Assembly: GCA_039804245.1 (NCBI GenBank)
Contig: JBDLWO010000010.1
Coordinates: forward strand, 1 to 15,160
DNA from: M3007 sp039804245
Lineage (GTDB): Bacteria > Bacteroidota > Bacteroidia > Chitinophagales > Saprospiraceae
DNA: 15,160 nt
Direction of reading: 5' to 3'
Shown: positions 7,319 through 15,160 of the stretch, piece after piece
How the letters are laid out: each line of letters opens with the position of its first letter
Numbering within the stretch: position 1 is the stretch's first letter
Translations under genes and position numbers: made by a program
The notes under the pieces: model-generated
Seen by the model: the letters and a program-made list of their open reading frames with translations, nothing else
Told to the model about the DNA's origin: nothing
Databases searched by the model: none

Positions 7319-10300
7319 TTATTCAGTCTTGCTCAACCTGACACCACCCCATTGTTTTCCGTCGGACAGTCGTAGTATGTACGTGCCATTGGGAAGTTCC
7401 CGTATATCAATAGTGGTGCTGAATGTTCCGCCTCCCGGTGTGAAATCCAGCGAACGGATTATTCTTCCCGACGCATCAAACAATTCTGTACGGAGTGTTT
7501 CCGGAGCGCTGTTCATGGTTATGACAAACAATCCGGCGCCCGGGTTCGGGGAAACGGTGAGTCCCCACTCCTCGGAGGGCTCCACTACGGAAGAGATGAC
7601 AATGGTGGCATTCATGGCTGCGGTACAGCCATTGGCGTCCAATACCCCAATGGTATAATTACCCAGCGGCAGATTACTGAATACGTTGCCTATTACAGCG
7701 AAACCGTTCAGCAGGAATACATAGGAACCCGTACCACCTGTTGCGGAGGCTGTGATGGTATTGCCGTTCAGCGTGGCTGTGACAACCAGCGGAGCCGGGC
7801 TGCCTACCGTGAAAGTGGCAGTAGATTCGTTGCTTTCTGCATCCAGGATGGTCACCGAGTAGGCTCCCGCCGCGAGATTATCGAGGGATACTCCCTGAAC
7901 AAAAGGCTGTCCGTTCAGTGTATAGGGCGGAATACCTCCAGTTGCAAACAGCGTGATGGAGCCGTTGGAGTCACCGAAGCAGTTTACGTTTTCAATGTCT
8001 GCATTAATGGTCAGTACTGGTACATTTACAACGAATGAGATAATGCCTGTGCAGCCATTGCCATCGGTAACAGTAATATTGTAGGATCCGTTGGGCAGAT
8101 TCTGCAGATTATTGTTGGAGAATGAGTAGGGAGGCGTTCCTCCGCTGACGTTCAGGGTAACATCATTCAGAACAACTGTTGCCGTACCCGTAATCGGAGC
8201 CGGTTCTGTGATGGTCACAGTGTAAGACAACTCCTGGTTAAAGGCATCGCGTACGGTGATGATAAAATCGCCGGCTGGCAGATTGGCGAATTCGTTGCCG
8301 GCCTGCTCCGGACCGCTGTTCAGGCTGTATGAATACGGCGGTATGCCACCATTGGCCAGTATGGTAATAATACCACTGGCATCACCTGCGCAGAGAAGCG
8401 CGGCAGTGAAGTTTAACGAAATAGTCAGTGGCGGAACCTCCACACTGACGGTTGTGGTTGCGGTACAGCCATTGGCGTCCAGTACCGTTACAGTGTATTC
8501 GCCGTTCACGAGATCGGCAAACACACCCGAGCTCTGGAAATCCAGGCCGTTAATACTGTATCTGAGCGTTCCGGTGCCACCGGCAGCATCAGCCGCGATT
8601 GTATTCAGTGCGGATGAAGCTGTGATCTGAATGGGAGCCGGTTCCACAATGGTTACATCGTTGGTTGTTGTAGTCAGACCGAGTGAGTCACTCACCTGAA
8701 CAGAATAAGTACCTGCCGGCAGTCCGGTGAAAACCGCTCCGGATTGCGGGGTACCACCGTTGATGGAGTAGGAGAGCGGACCTTCGCCACCAGCTGCATT
8801 GACAGATATAGAGCCGTTATTCCCGCCTGCGCAGGTTACGTTACCTGTAACCTGAGCGTTGGCAATGATCTGATTGACGGCCACAATTACTTCTGAGGTC
8901 GCGGTGCAGCCGTTTTCGTCTCTTACAGTCACGGTGTAGATACCATTGGAATCAACGGCAAGTACATTTTCGTTTTGGAAATTCACACCATCTGTGCTGT
9001 ATTCAAATATACCGGTACCACCCGAGGCCGATACAGTTATGTCATAAAGATATACGGAGGCATCTGCTGTTACTGGCGAAGGATTATCCAGCACGACTAC
9101 CTGGGAGGCGGCGGTGAGTCCGAACTGTCCGAATACCACTACTGTATAGCTACCGGCGCTTAATCCGGTGAATACACTGGAAGCCTGTTGTACCCCTCCG
9201 TTCAGACTGTAGGTGTAGTTGCCGTCGAGCCCCGTTGCTGTAGCGGTTATTTCTCCTGAATTGCCATTGTGGCAAAGTACACCCTGCGATTGAGTTGCCG
9301 AGACGCTCAGGTTATTTTCAGCGATAATGATATTGAACAGGTTATTATGCAGCCAGTGGTTGTTGGCAGCATCCTGGGCGTCAAATGTAAAGCTGTCGGA
9401 TACATTCTGACTTCCATCGTGACTGTATGTAACTGACCCGTTGTTGATGTCGGCCTGTGTGAATACACCGCCAATGCCGAGTGGTACTCCGCTCAGGCTC
9501 AGGCCTCCGTGAGAAGGCAGAGAAAGCAGTGTGTAAACACCCTGACTGGCAGAGTTGCTGAGAGTCAGTTCCAGATTGGAGGCGTTCAGAGCTGCCGTGC
9601 CGCCGTTTCCGACTACCAGTGGATTATTGCTCAGCAGTACGGCGGCTTCTACTGACTCAGGGAAACACAGGCTGATACTCCAGGCTGTGATAGCGCCTCC
9701 GTCTTCATTGTAGGTATCTGTAACGAGCAGTCGCCAGTCGCCCTGTGCCGAGGCGCCATCCTGAGCAGCCAGTGAACCTGCAGGTTTGAAGATGCCGGAT
9801 ACAGCGGGAGGGGTGCTATTGCATTGTCCGTCGAGTACCAGATAGTCATCGGCCGATTCATCGTCGAGCACCACTGCCATGTTGTCGCCATCGCAGCCGA
9901 AATCAGAGCCGGGGATGCCGGGCTGATCAAACAACAGTACGGTGTCGTTGGACGGAGAAATCAGGCGGGCTACCAGATCGCCTACCCAGGTATGATTGAT
10001 ATTCAGAGTGACGTTGACATCCTCAACGGGTTTGTTTTCCGTCACGTTGAGTGTTGAGGTAACCGTTGATACTGCCGTCGGGCTGATTGCCTTGGGTACG
10101 TCGGAGCTTGTATAAACATTATCGCAGTCGGCAGCACCTACCTGAAAGGCAGAAACTGAGCTGAACGCACTTGTTCCGCAGTCGTTGATGCCGCGTACAC
10201 GCCAGTAATAAACAGCGCCATTGACAAGTCCGGCAACAGTTGCTGCTGAACCTGCAACCGTTTGGGCGGATACAATGGAGCCCGGAACAAAGGAGGGGTT

Positions 10301-12694
10301 GCTGGCAACTTCCACTTCACAGGACGAGGCGTAGGTGATATCCCAGGCCAGTGTGGCAGATGAGCCTGTGCCGGAGGTTCCATCAGCCGGGGCTGCTGGA
10401 GTGGCCAAAGATGGCGCACCGGGGAGAACGAGCAACTCTACAGTTTTCTGACGGGTTTCCGCACCTGCGACAGCTTCAATAACCAGACTGTATGTGCCGG
10501 CCATACCCGGTGTGAGATCGCTGATGCTGATACTTGCGCTGTTGCCTCCAGCCGGATTGGGACTTGCCGTAGCAGTTGAAGCGCCGGGTTGCCCGGTCAC
10601 ACTGATACTTGCAGGAATGTCGAAGCCGAGTACCCGTTCGAGCGACAGGTTGATTGTTCCTGTTTCACCCGCACAAACCGTCAGGCTGTTAACATCAGCG
10701 CTCAGGAAAAAGGTTGGAATGAGAGCCGGCTCTATTTTGAAATTGGCATTGGAGATATCGAAGAAAATATTTCCGGCACCTTCGACACGCACGCGGCAGG
10801 TGCTGCTCAGGTTGTTGGGAACCACAATATTCTCCGTACCATCGTTTGCAGTACCGCTGTTCAGCACAACCGGATAGGTGAAGCCTCCGTCGGTGGAGAG
10901 CAGGATCCGGACACTGGCGCACGACACGGGTGCTGCTGTCGTGTTGGCAACATCCCAGGTGACCGTCTGGGTAGTACCCACGTTCCATGTGATATTGGTA
11001 TTGGGTTGGGTAACCAGGAACGGGCCCGAGTTGCCTGCAACAGTCACCAGCGCCTCGTCCTCATCGGTGCAGCCTGCCTGCAGGTTATAGTCGCGGGCCA
11101 CCACCCTGAAATTCATGGTACGCGCCACTCCCGGCAGTTTTTCCCACGTCGGGTTGGCGTTGTTCACGATGTCAACCAGTCGCGGAAATACCCTGGTTGG
11201 CGATGCTGTTCCCTTGAATGACCGGAATAGTGCTCCTGTAGCGCTGGAAGAAACCGGCGGGGAGGTGGCATTTGCATTATCAATTTGCTCCCAGGTATAG
11301 GTGAGTTGTTCGCCATCGGGATCGTTGCCTGCTGCTGTAAGCTGGAAGGGTGTTGATTTGGGAATCACAAAGTCATTCCCGGCGCTGACAGTCGGGTTAT
11401 TGTTGGTGGTAGTTATCTTCACCGGGCACGTATTGCCACCTCCTGTGTAGATATAATTACCCATTTCTATGATGTTGTGTGCATGGAAAAAGTCCTCGCT
11501 GTTGGGTGCCACGTTTTGCGCGCCGCAAATGCCTGCATAAGCCATAATGGTAGTTCCGCTACCGGGCTCCACCCGGACTGCAGCATTACCGGAACAGGAG
11601 CCTTGTGTCCCGTTGAATGTATGGCTGCCTCCGAACTGGTGCCCCATCTCATGCGCTACGTAGTCAATATCAAACGGATCTCCTACCGGAGAACCGCTTC
11701 CTGTTACACCGCGTGCCTTGTTCTGGTTGTTACAAACAACGCCCAGATAGGCAACACCACCGCCACCGGTACTGAATACGTGCCCTATGTCGTAGTTGGC
11801 ATTACCGACCACGTTATCGCAGGTGGTCTGGTTTTGTCCGAGCATGGTTCCGCCGTTGTTGTTGGTGAACGGGTCGCTGGCGGCGTCCAGGTAAATCAGC
11901 AGATCGTTATTGGCGATAATCTGCATGGTTGCGCCAAAGTCTATCTCGTAAACACCGTTCACGCGGTTCATGGTGGTGTTCATGGCTGCCAGTACTGCCG
12001 GCTTGTTCCCGCCGTGAAAAGAGGCGTACTCACCGGAGCAGGATAATGCCAGGCGGTAGCGGCGAAGTTTCGTATCTCCCTGAAAATCTGCGCCCTGCGA
12101 AGGAATATGCTCGTGTTCTTTCGTGTCGTCCAGTTCCTGGGCACCTTCCGGTGAAGGCACATCGCATGCCCAGAATGACTCCTGTTTGCCCGAACGGTAG
12201 TCCTTTTTGTTGTAAACCACATAGTACTCGGTGCTCCCGTGTACCATCGGATCTACAAACCACGTACCCTGTGCTGCTGAAAAGACCATCGCATGGAAAC
12301 CCCACGGCGTGAGATCAACTTTGATTCTTGATGCAGCATCTTCTGTGCTGTAACCAGTATAACAGCGTATCTGTGGATATTTGCTCTGCAACTCGGGAGC
12401 CATTACCGGTGTTTCGGCCAGTCTGAACCGGGCGAAGGCTCCATCTGGCGTTGGTACGACAAGTTCCGGAAGTTGATCGGGCTGGCCGATGTTGTCGAAC
12501 AACACAGGGGCCGAGTCCAGAATCGGACGGAGAGCCTGCAGGTCCAGACGGACGGTTCGGTATATGGAAGGTACGATACGGCGCTCGCCTGTTGCCGGAG
12601 CTGAACTCTCGGCGGCATCCTGCCACGGGTTTTGGGAAAAACCTGACCCGAGGCAGCTCCACAGGCAAACAGTAAAGAGAAGGACTCTTTTCAT
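7319..12694 (-). CDS. Secreted multidomain reprolysin-like zinc metalloprotease with T9SS sorting domain
   Basis: This 1791-residue protein starts with a signal peptide (MKRVLLFTVCLWSCLGSGFS) followed by a propeptide to about residue 205. The catalytic metzincin domain (about 209-420) has the zinc motif HEMGHQFGGSH (His348, Glu349, His352, His358) and a Met-turn at IMAYAG (Met384), so it should be active. Then come an Ig-like segment around 560-660, a second beta domain to about 750, a fibronectin III-like domain (about 755-850), a proprotein-convertase P-domain (about 855-1015), a cadherin-like domain (about 1016-1128), eight SprB-like repeats (about 1138-1698) and a T9SS type A tail beginning LTVSPNPGAGLF (about 1711) and ending RLSKTE. 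It is probably cleaved and anchored on or released from the cell surface, where it may degrade protein or remodel adhesins; the substrate is unknown. It is divergent from the E1 gene across a 168-base gap. On the minus strand TACATTCG (12746-12739) is one mismatch from TAnnTTTG but lacks a good -33 box. Confidence 0.95.
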   Translation of the reverse strand: MKRVLLFTVCLWSCLGSGFSQNPWQDAAESSAPATGERRIVPSIYRTVRLDLQALRPILDSAPVLFDNIGQPDQLPELVVPTPDGAFARFRLAETPVMAPELQSKYPQIRCYTGYSTEDAASRIKVDLTPWGFHAMVFSAAQGTWFVDPMVHGSTEYYVVYNKKDYRSGKQESFWACDVPSPEGAQELDDTKEHEHIPSQGADFQGDTKLRRYRLALSCSGEYASFHGGNKPAVLAAMNTTMNRVNGVYEIDFGATMQIIANNDLLIYLDAASDPFTNNNGGTMLGQNQTTCDNVVGNANYDIGHVFSTGGGGVAYLGVVCNNQNKARGVTGSGSPVGDPFDIDYVAHEMGHQFGGSHTFNGTQGSCSGNAAVRVEPGSGTTIMAYAGICGAQNVAPNSEDFFHAHNIIEMGNYIYTGGGNTCPVKITTTNNNPTVSAGNDFVIPKSTPFQLTAAGNDPDGEQLTYTWEQIDNANATSPPVSSSATGALFRSFKGTASPTRVFPRLVDIVNNANPTWEKLPGVARTMNFRVVARDYNLQAGCTDEDEALVTVAGNSGPFLVTQPNTNITWNVGTTQTVTWDVANTTAAPVSCASVRILLSTDGGFTYPVVLNSGTANDGTENIVVPNNLSSTCRVRVEGAGNIFFDISNANFKIEPALIPTFFLSADVNSLTVCAGETGTINLSLERVLGFDIPASISVTGQPGASTATASPNPAGGNSASISISDLTPGMAGTYSLVIEAVAGAETRQKTVELLVLPGAPSLATPAAPADGTSGTGSSATLAWDITYASSCEVEVASNPSFVPGSIVSAQTVAGSAATVAGLVNGAVYYWRVRGINDCGTSAFSSVSAFQVGAADCDNVYTSSDVPKAISPTAVSTVTSTLNVTENKPVEDVNVTLNINHTWVGDLVARLISPSNDTVLLFDQPGIPGSDFGCDGDNMAVVLDDESADDYLVLDGQCNSTPPAVSGIFKPAGSLAAQDGASAQGDWRLLVTDTYNEDGGAITAWSISLCFPESVEAAVLLSNNPLVVGNGGTAALNASNLELTLSNSASQGVYTLLSLPSHGGLSLSGVPLGIGGVFTQADINNGSVTYSHDGSQNVSDSFTFDAQDAANNHWLHNNLFNIIIAENNLSVSATQSQGVLCHNGNSGEITATATGLDGNYTYSLNGGVQQASSVFTGLSAGSYTVVVFGQFGLTAASQVVVLDNPSPVTADASVYLYDITVSASGGTGIFEYSTDGVNFQNENVLAVDSNGIYTVTVRDENGCTATSEVIVAVNQIIANAQVTGNVTCAGGNNGSISVNAAGGEGPLSYSINGGTPQSGAVFTGLPAGTYSVQVSDSLGLTTTTNDVTIVEPAPIQITASSALNTIAADAAGGTGTLRYSINGLDFQSSGVFADLVNGEYTVTVLDANGCTATTTVSVEVPPLTISLNFTAALLCAGDASGIITILANGGIPPYSYSLNSGPEQAGNEFANLPAGDFIITVRDAFNQELSYTVTITEPAPITGTATVVLNDVTLNVSGGTPPYSFSNNNLQNLPNGSYNITVTDGNGCTGIISFVVNVPVLTINADIENVNCFGDSNGSITLFATGGIPPYTLNGQPFVQGVSLDNLAAGAYSVTILDAESNESTATFTVGSPAPLVVTATLNGNTITASATGGTGSYVFLLNGFAVIGNVFSNLPLGNYTIGVLDANGCTAAMNATIVISSVVEPSEEWGLTVSPNPGAGLFVITMNSAPETLRTELFDASGRIIRSLDFTPGGGTFSTTIDIRELPNGTYILRLSDGKQWGGVRLSKTE
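7600..9285 (-). repeat. Four two-repeat (A-B) SprB-like units in the metalloprotease
   Basis: Eight SprB-like repeats alternate between two types. A-type repeats start with a Cys motif (LCHNGNSG, TCAGGNNG, LCAGDASG, NCFGDSNG; Cys at residues 1141, 1288, 1435, 1572) but lack the final Cys. B-type repeats lack the first Cys and end in D-x-NGCT (Cys at 1263, 1410, 1548, 1690). The unit period is 137-147 residues. A 23-base stretch at 7619-7641 recurs exactly at 8459-8481, showing fairly recent duplication or strong codon constraint. Confidence 0.85.
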
Positions 12695-12824
12695 GAATCA
12701 GAAGTTGATAGTTGATTTAATTTCGATATTCAGAGTGGCGAATGTAAACAACGCCTCTTTAAGACTGTATAAAATTATTCAGGTTTAGCAATTAGAAGTC
12801 TATTTTACATGGCTTTCGCATATT

Positions 12825-12853
12825 TTTCTGAATTTTGCGGCAAATTTCAGAAA
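12825..12853. promoter_or_regulatory. Near-perfect palindrome just upstream of the E1 start (possible operator or leader hairpin)
   Basis: TTTCTGAATTTTGC (12825-12838) and GCAAATTTCAGAAA (12840-12853) pair at 13 of 14 positions around a central G at 12839. The site ends 9 bases before the ATG at 12863 and overlaps a weak promoter-like stretch (TGAATTTTG, 12829-12837). It could bind a dimeric regulator or fold in the 5' leader. The role is inferred. Confidence 0.5.
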
Positions 12854-12862
12854 GCTCTGACC

Positions 12863-14839
12863 ATGCCAATAAAATATTCCAAAAAAGGTTTCACCAACGA
12901 AACCTTGCTCCACCTGTACGATCAGCTTGCCAAACCACGCCTCATTGAGGAGAAAATGCTGAACCTGCTCAGGCAGGGCCGCATATCCAAATGGTTCAGT
13001 GGTATCGGCCAGGAGGCCATCAGCGTGGGTGCTGCCTGCGCACTCCGGCCCGACGAACTGATTTTCACCATGCACCGCAACCTCGGTGTCTTTACTGCCC
13101 GGGATATGCCGCTCGACCGTATGTTCTGTCAGTGGCAGGGCAAACGGCTGGGCTATACCAAGGCGCGCGACCGCTCCTTTCACTTCGGCGCCCTCGAGCA
13201 CTCCATTGTGGGTATGATATCGCACCTGGGACCCCAGCTTTCGCTGGCAGCCGGTGTCGCAATGGCACACAAACTCGGAGAAGAGGGGAAGGTTTCCCTG
13301 GCGTTCACCGGTGAAGGCGCCACCAGTCAGGGCGAATTTCACGAGGCACTCAACGTGGCTTCTGTGTGGAAGCTGCCCGTTATTTTCCTGATCGAAAATA
13401 ACGGTTACGGACTCAGCACTCGTCCGAATGAACAGTATGCCTGCAAGGACCTGATTGACCGCGCTGCCGGCTACGGTATGCGCTCTGCCAAAATTGACGG
13501 CAATAATATCCTGGAAGTATATTCCACTATCAGCAAAATTGCTGCCGAGTTGCGCGAGAACCCCGAACCTTTCCTGCTGGAGTGCATCACCTTCCGTATG
13601 CGCGGGCATGAGGAAGCCAGCGGAACCAAATACGTTCCAAAAGAACTCATGGACGAGTGGGCCCAAAAGGATCCTATCGAAAATTATGAGAAATGGCTCC
13701 TGAAAGAGGGTGTTCTGACTGTTGAGGCCCGCGATTCCACCCATGAAAAGTATAAGAAACAGATTCTGGATGCCGTGGAGGTCATGTTCGCCGAACCCGA
13801 GCCTGTGCCCGACACTGCCGAGGAACTCGCAGACGTGTATGCACCCGCGCCCGCGTACGTGAAACCACAGGGCCAGGCCAGGGAAATGAGATTTATCGAC
13901 GCTATTTCCGACGGACTGCGGGAAGCAATGCTCCGCCACCCGAAACTCGTTCTCATGGGTCAGGATATCGGCGCCTATGGCGGGGTATTCAAAATTACAC
14001 AGGGATTTGTGGAGCAATTCGGCGAGCACAGGGTACGCAACACCCCACTCTGCGAGTCGGCTGTTGTGGGTATCAGCCTGGGTCTCAGTATGGGCGGTTA
14101 CAAGAGCATGGTCGAAATGCAGTTTGCCGACTTTGTTACCTGTGGCTTCAACCAGATCGTGAATAATCTGGCCAAATTGCACTGGCGCTGGAATGAAAAG
14201 GCGGATGTGGTGGTGCGTATGCCCACCGGGGGAGGCACCGGAGCGGGTCCCTTCCACTCACAATCGAATGAAGCGTGGTTTACGCACACCCCCGGGCTCA
14301 AGGTGGTGTATCCGAGTACCCCCGAAGATGCCAAAGGGTTGCTGCTGGCGTCCTTCGAAGATCCGAATCCCGTCATGTTTTTTGAACACAAGGGGCTTTA
14401 CAGGAGTGAAAGTGGTATGGTGCCTGAAGGATTCTACACTACCGAAATAGGCAAGGCACGACAGGTCAGAACGGGTAATGAGGTGAGTATTATCACTTAC
14501 GGACTGGGTGTGCGCTGGGCACAGCAACTGGCCGACGAAATGAATATCAGTGCCGATATTCTCGATCTGCGATCGCTGGTGCCACTTGATTATCAGGCCA
14601 TAGAGGAATCGGTGAAACGAACAAACCGGGTACTCATTCTGCACGAAGACACGCTTTTCGGTGGTATCGGCGGTGAAATTTCAGCCTGGATTTCCGAACA
14701 CCTGTTCGAGTATCTCGACGCACCGGTGCTGCGCGCCGCCAGCCTCGACACGCCTGTGCCATTTGCCATTCCGCTGGAGCAGAACTTTTTCCCGATAGAA
14801 AGGGCAAAAGCGCAAATAAGAAAGCTGGTCAGTTATTGA
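12863..14839 (+). CDS. 2-oxoacid dehydrogenase E1 component, alpha and beta subunits fused
   Basis: This thiamine-diphosphate enzyme oxidatively decarboxylates a 2-oxoacid and passes the acyl group to the lipoyl arm of an E2 partner, in the cytoplasm. It is 658 residues long. The alpha part (about 1-320) has the ThDP/Mg motif GEGATSQGEFHEALN (from Gly150) ending in ENNGYG (Asn179-Asn180), plus the MRGHEEAS loop. The beta part starts at MRFIDAISDGLREAM (Met342) and shows GQDIGAYGG, the catalytic-type Glu398 in TPLCESAVVG and His465 in GPFHSQSNE. This fused form is common in Bacteroidota, where it is usually annotated as 2-oxoisovalerate (branched-chain) dehydrogenase; pyruvate cannot be excluded. 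E2 and E3 are not in the window. I choose the ATG at 12863 (MPIKYSKKGFTNE) over the in-frame ATG at 12809, because the extra 18 residues would be translated from the palindrome and promoter-like region. It is convergent with the next gene. Confidence 0.93.
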   Translation: MPIKYSKKGFTNETLLHLYDQLAKPRLIEEKMLNLLRQGRISKWFSGIGQEAISVGAACALRPDELIFTMHRNLGVFTARDMPLDRMFCQWQGKRLGYTKARDRSFHFGALEHSIVGMISHLGPQLSLAAGVAMAHKLGEEGKVSLAFTGEGATSQGEFHEALNVASVWKLPVIFLIENNGYGLSTRPNEQYACKDLIDRAAGYGMRSAKIDGNNILEVYSTISKIAAELRENPEPFLLECITFRMRGHEEASGTKYVPKELMDEWAQKDPIENYEKWLLKEGVLTVEARDSTHEKYKKQILDAVEVMFAEPEPVPDTAEELADVYAPAPAYVKPQGQAREMRFIDAISDGLREAMLRHPKLVLMGQDIGAYGGVFKITQGFVEQFGEHRVRNTPLCESAVVGISLGLSMGGYKSMVEMQFADFVTCGFNQIVNNLAKLHWRWNEKADVVVRMPTGGGTGAGPFHSQSNEAWFTHTPGLKVVYPSTPEDAKGLLLASFEDPNPVMFFEHKGLYRSESGMVPEGFYTTEIGKARQVRTGNEVSIITYGLGVRWAQQLADEMNISADILDLRSLVPLDYQAIEESVKRTNRVLILHEDTLFGGIGGEISAWISEHLFEYLDAPVLRAASLDTPVPFAIPLEQNFFPIERAKAQIRKLVSY

Positions 14840-14856
14840 CTTGCTGAAAACACTTG

Positions 14857-14920
14857 CAAATCAGGTGGAGGAGCCGACAGAAAAGCATTCAGCTTTTCAG
14901 GCTGCCTTCCACCTGATTTG
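14857..14920. terminator. Composite hairpin, probable bidirectional terminator between convergent genes
   Basis: CAAATCAGGTGGA (14857-14869) pairs perfectly with TCCACCTGATTTG (14908-14920). Inside the loop AGCC (14872-14875) pairs with GGCT (14900-14903), and GAAAAGC (14880-14886) with GCTTTTC (14892-14898). The hairpin starts 17 bases after the E1 stop and ends 13 bases before the stop of the minus-strand gene. Neither side has a strong T-tract, so termination is inferred from position and stability. Confidence 0.6.
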
Positions 14921-14933
14921 TTCCATGAAAAAT

Positions 14934-15160
14934 CTAGAATTTCATAAATCTGGCATGCATCATCCCTTTTTCGTGCTGCAGCGACAGTATCTTGCAACCA
15001 GGTGTCAGGTCACCTGCCGGGATATCCATCCGGTACCCCCCTTCAACGGCATCTGCTTGTACTGACCGGAGTATCTGGCCACTGCCGGAATCAATGATGC
15101 GGAGCTGATAATGGCCGGGGTCGGGTAAAACCACCGTTAGAACGTCGTGGACAGGATTGG
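14934..15160 (-). CDS. C-terminus of a T9SS cargo protein, partial (5' end beyond right edge)
   Basis: Only the last 75 codons are visible, ending at TAG 14936-14934. The reading begins NPVHDVLTVVLPDPGHYQLR and continues IIDSGSGQILRSV, then DIPAGDLTPGCKILSL, HEKGMMHARFMKF at the end. The NPV-x-D-x-L opening, the LRIID-x-x-G strand, the AGDLTPGCKILSL turn and a final beta strand match the T9SS type A C-terminal sorting domain, which directs proteins across the outer membrane. The N-terminal functional domain is outside the window, so the role is unknown. It is convergent with the E1 gene, with 94 bases between them that hold the composite hairpin. Confidence 0.8.
   Translation of the reverse strand, partial: NPVHDVLTVVLPDPGHYQLRIIDSGSGQILRSVQADAVEGGYRMDIPAGDLTPGCKILSLQHEKGMMHARFMKF

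Noticed and set aside
12809..12862. An earlier in-frame ATG for the E1 gene
   Set aside because: The added residues (MAFAYFSEFCGKFQKALT) are not expected in the family and would be encoded by the palindrome and promoter-like DNA; MPIKYSKKGF is the better start.
12800..14257. A 485-codon open frame on the minus strand opposite the E1 gene
   Set aside because: The plus strand encodes an E1 enzyme with all family motifs. The antisense product shows no recognisable domain and is explained by codon bias of the real gene.

Overview
The window looks like chromosomal DNA of a member of the Bacteroidota, perhaps Saprospiria- or Chitinophagia-like. The phylum call rests on four things: secreted giants with SprB-type repeats, two C-termini of the type IX secretion system (T9SS) sorting type, a fused E1 alpha/beta 2-oxoacid dehydrogenase, and a TAnnTTTG-type promoter. 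The class is a guess. Coding density is high. I see no rRNA, tRNA, CRISPR array, insertion sequence or prophage gene.

Layout, left to right. Positions 1-4311 (minus) hold the N-terminal 1437 codons of a secreted adhesin-like protein: a GTG start, a signal peptide, an FG-GAP/VCBS-like domain, then about ten beta-sandwich units, seven of them canonical SprB repeats. The gene runs off the left edge. Positions 4348-7248 (minus) encode a 966-residue SNF2-family helicase/ATPase. Positions 7319-12694 (minus) encode a 1791-residue secreted zinc metalloprotease. Its parts are a signal peptide, propeptide, metzincin catalytic domain, Ig/Fn3-like domains, a P-domain, a cadherin-like domain, eight SprB-like repeats and a T9SS sorting tail. 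Positions 12863-14839 (plus) encode the fused E1 enzyme, divergent from the protease. Positions 14934-15160 (minus) hold the last 75 codons of another T9SS cargo protein, convergent with E1.

The three leftward genes could form one expression unit, but the helicase seems to have its own promoter close to its ATG, while the adhesin start lies only 36 bases after the helicase stop with no promoter I can see between them. The protease, the adhesin and the right-edge protein are all exported. The SNF2 protein and the E1 enzyme are cytoplasmic, and nothing in the sequence ties them functionally to the surface proteins.

The most unusual signals are these. The protease repeats are arranged as four two-repeat units in which the normal SprB cysteine pair is split, one Cys per repeat. 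A near-perfect 29-base palindrome lies just before the E1 start. The SNF2 promoter would give an almost leaderless mRNA and sits inside an inverted repeat. A long composite hairpin separates the two convergent genes at the right. I do not see a clearly new defence or biosynthetic system here.
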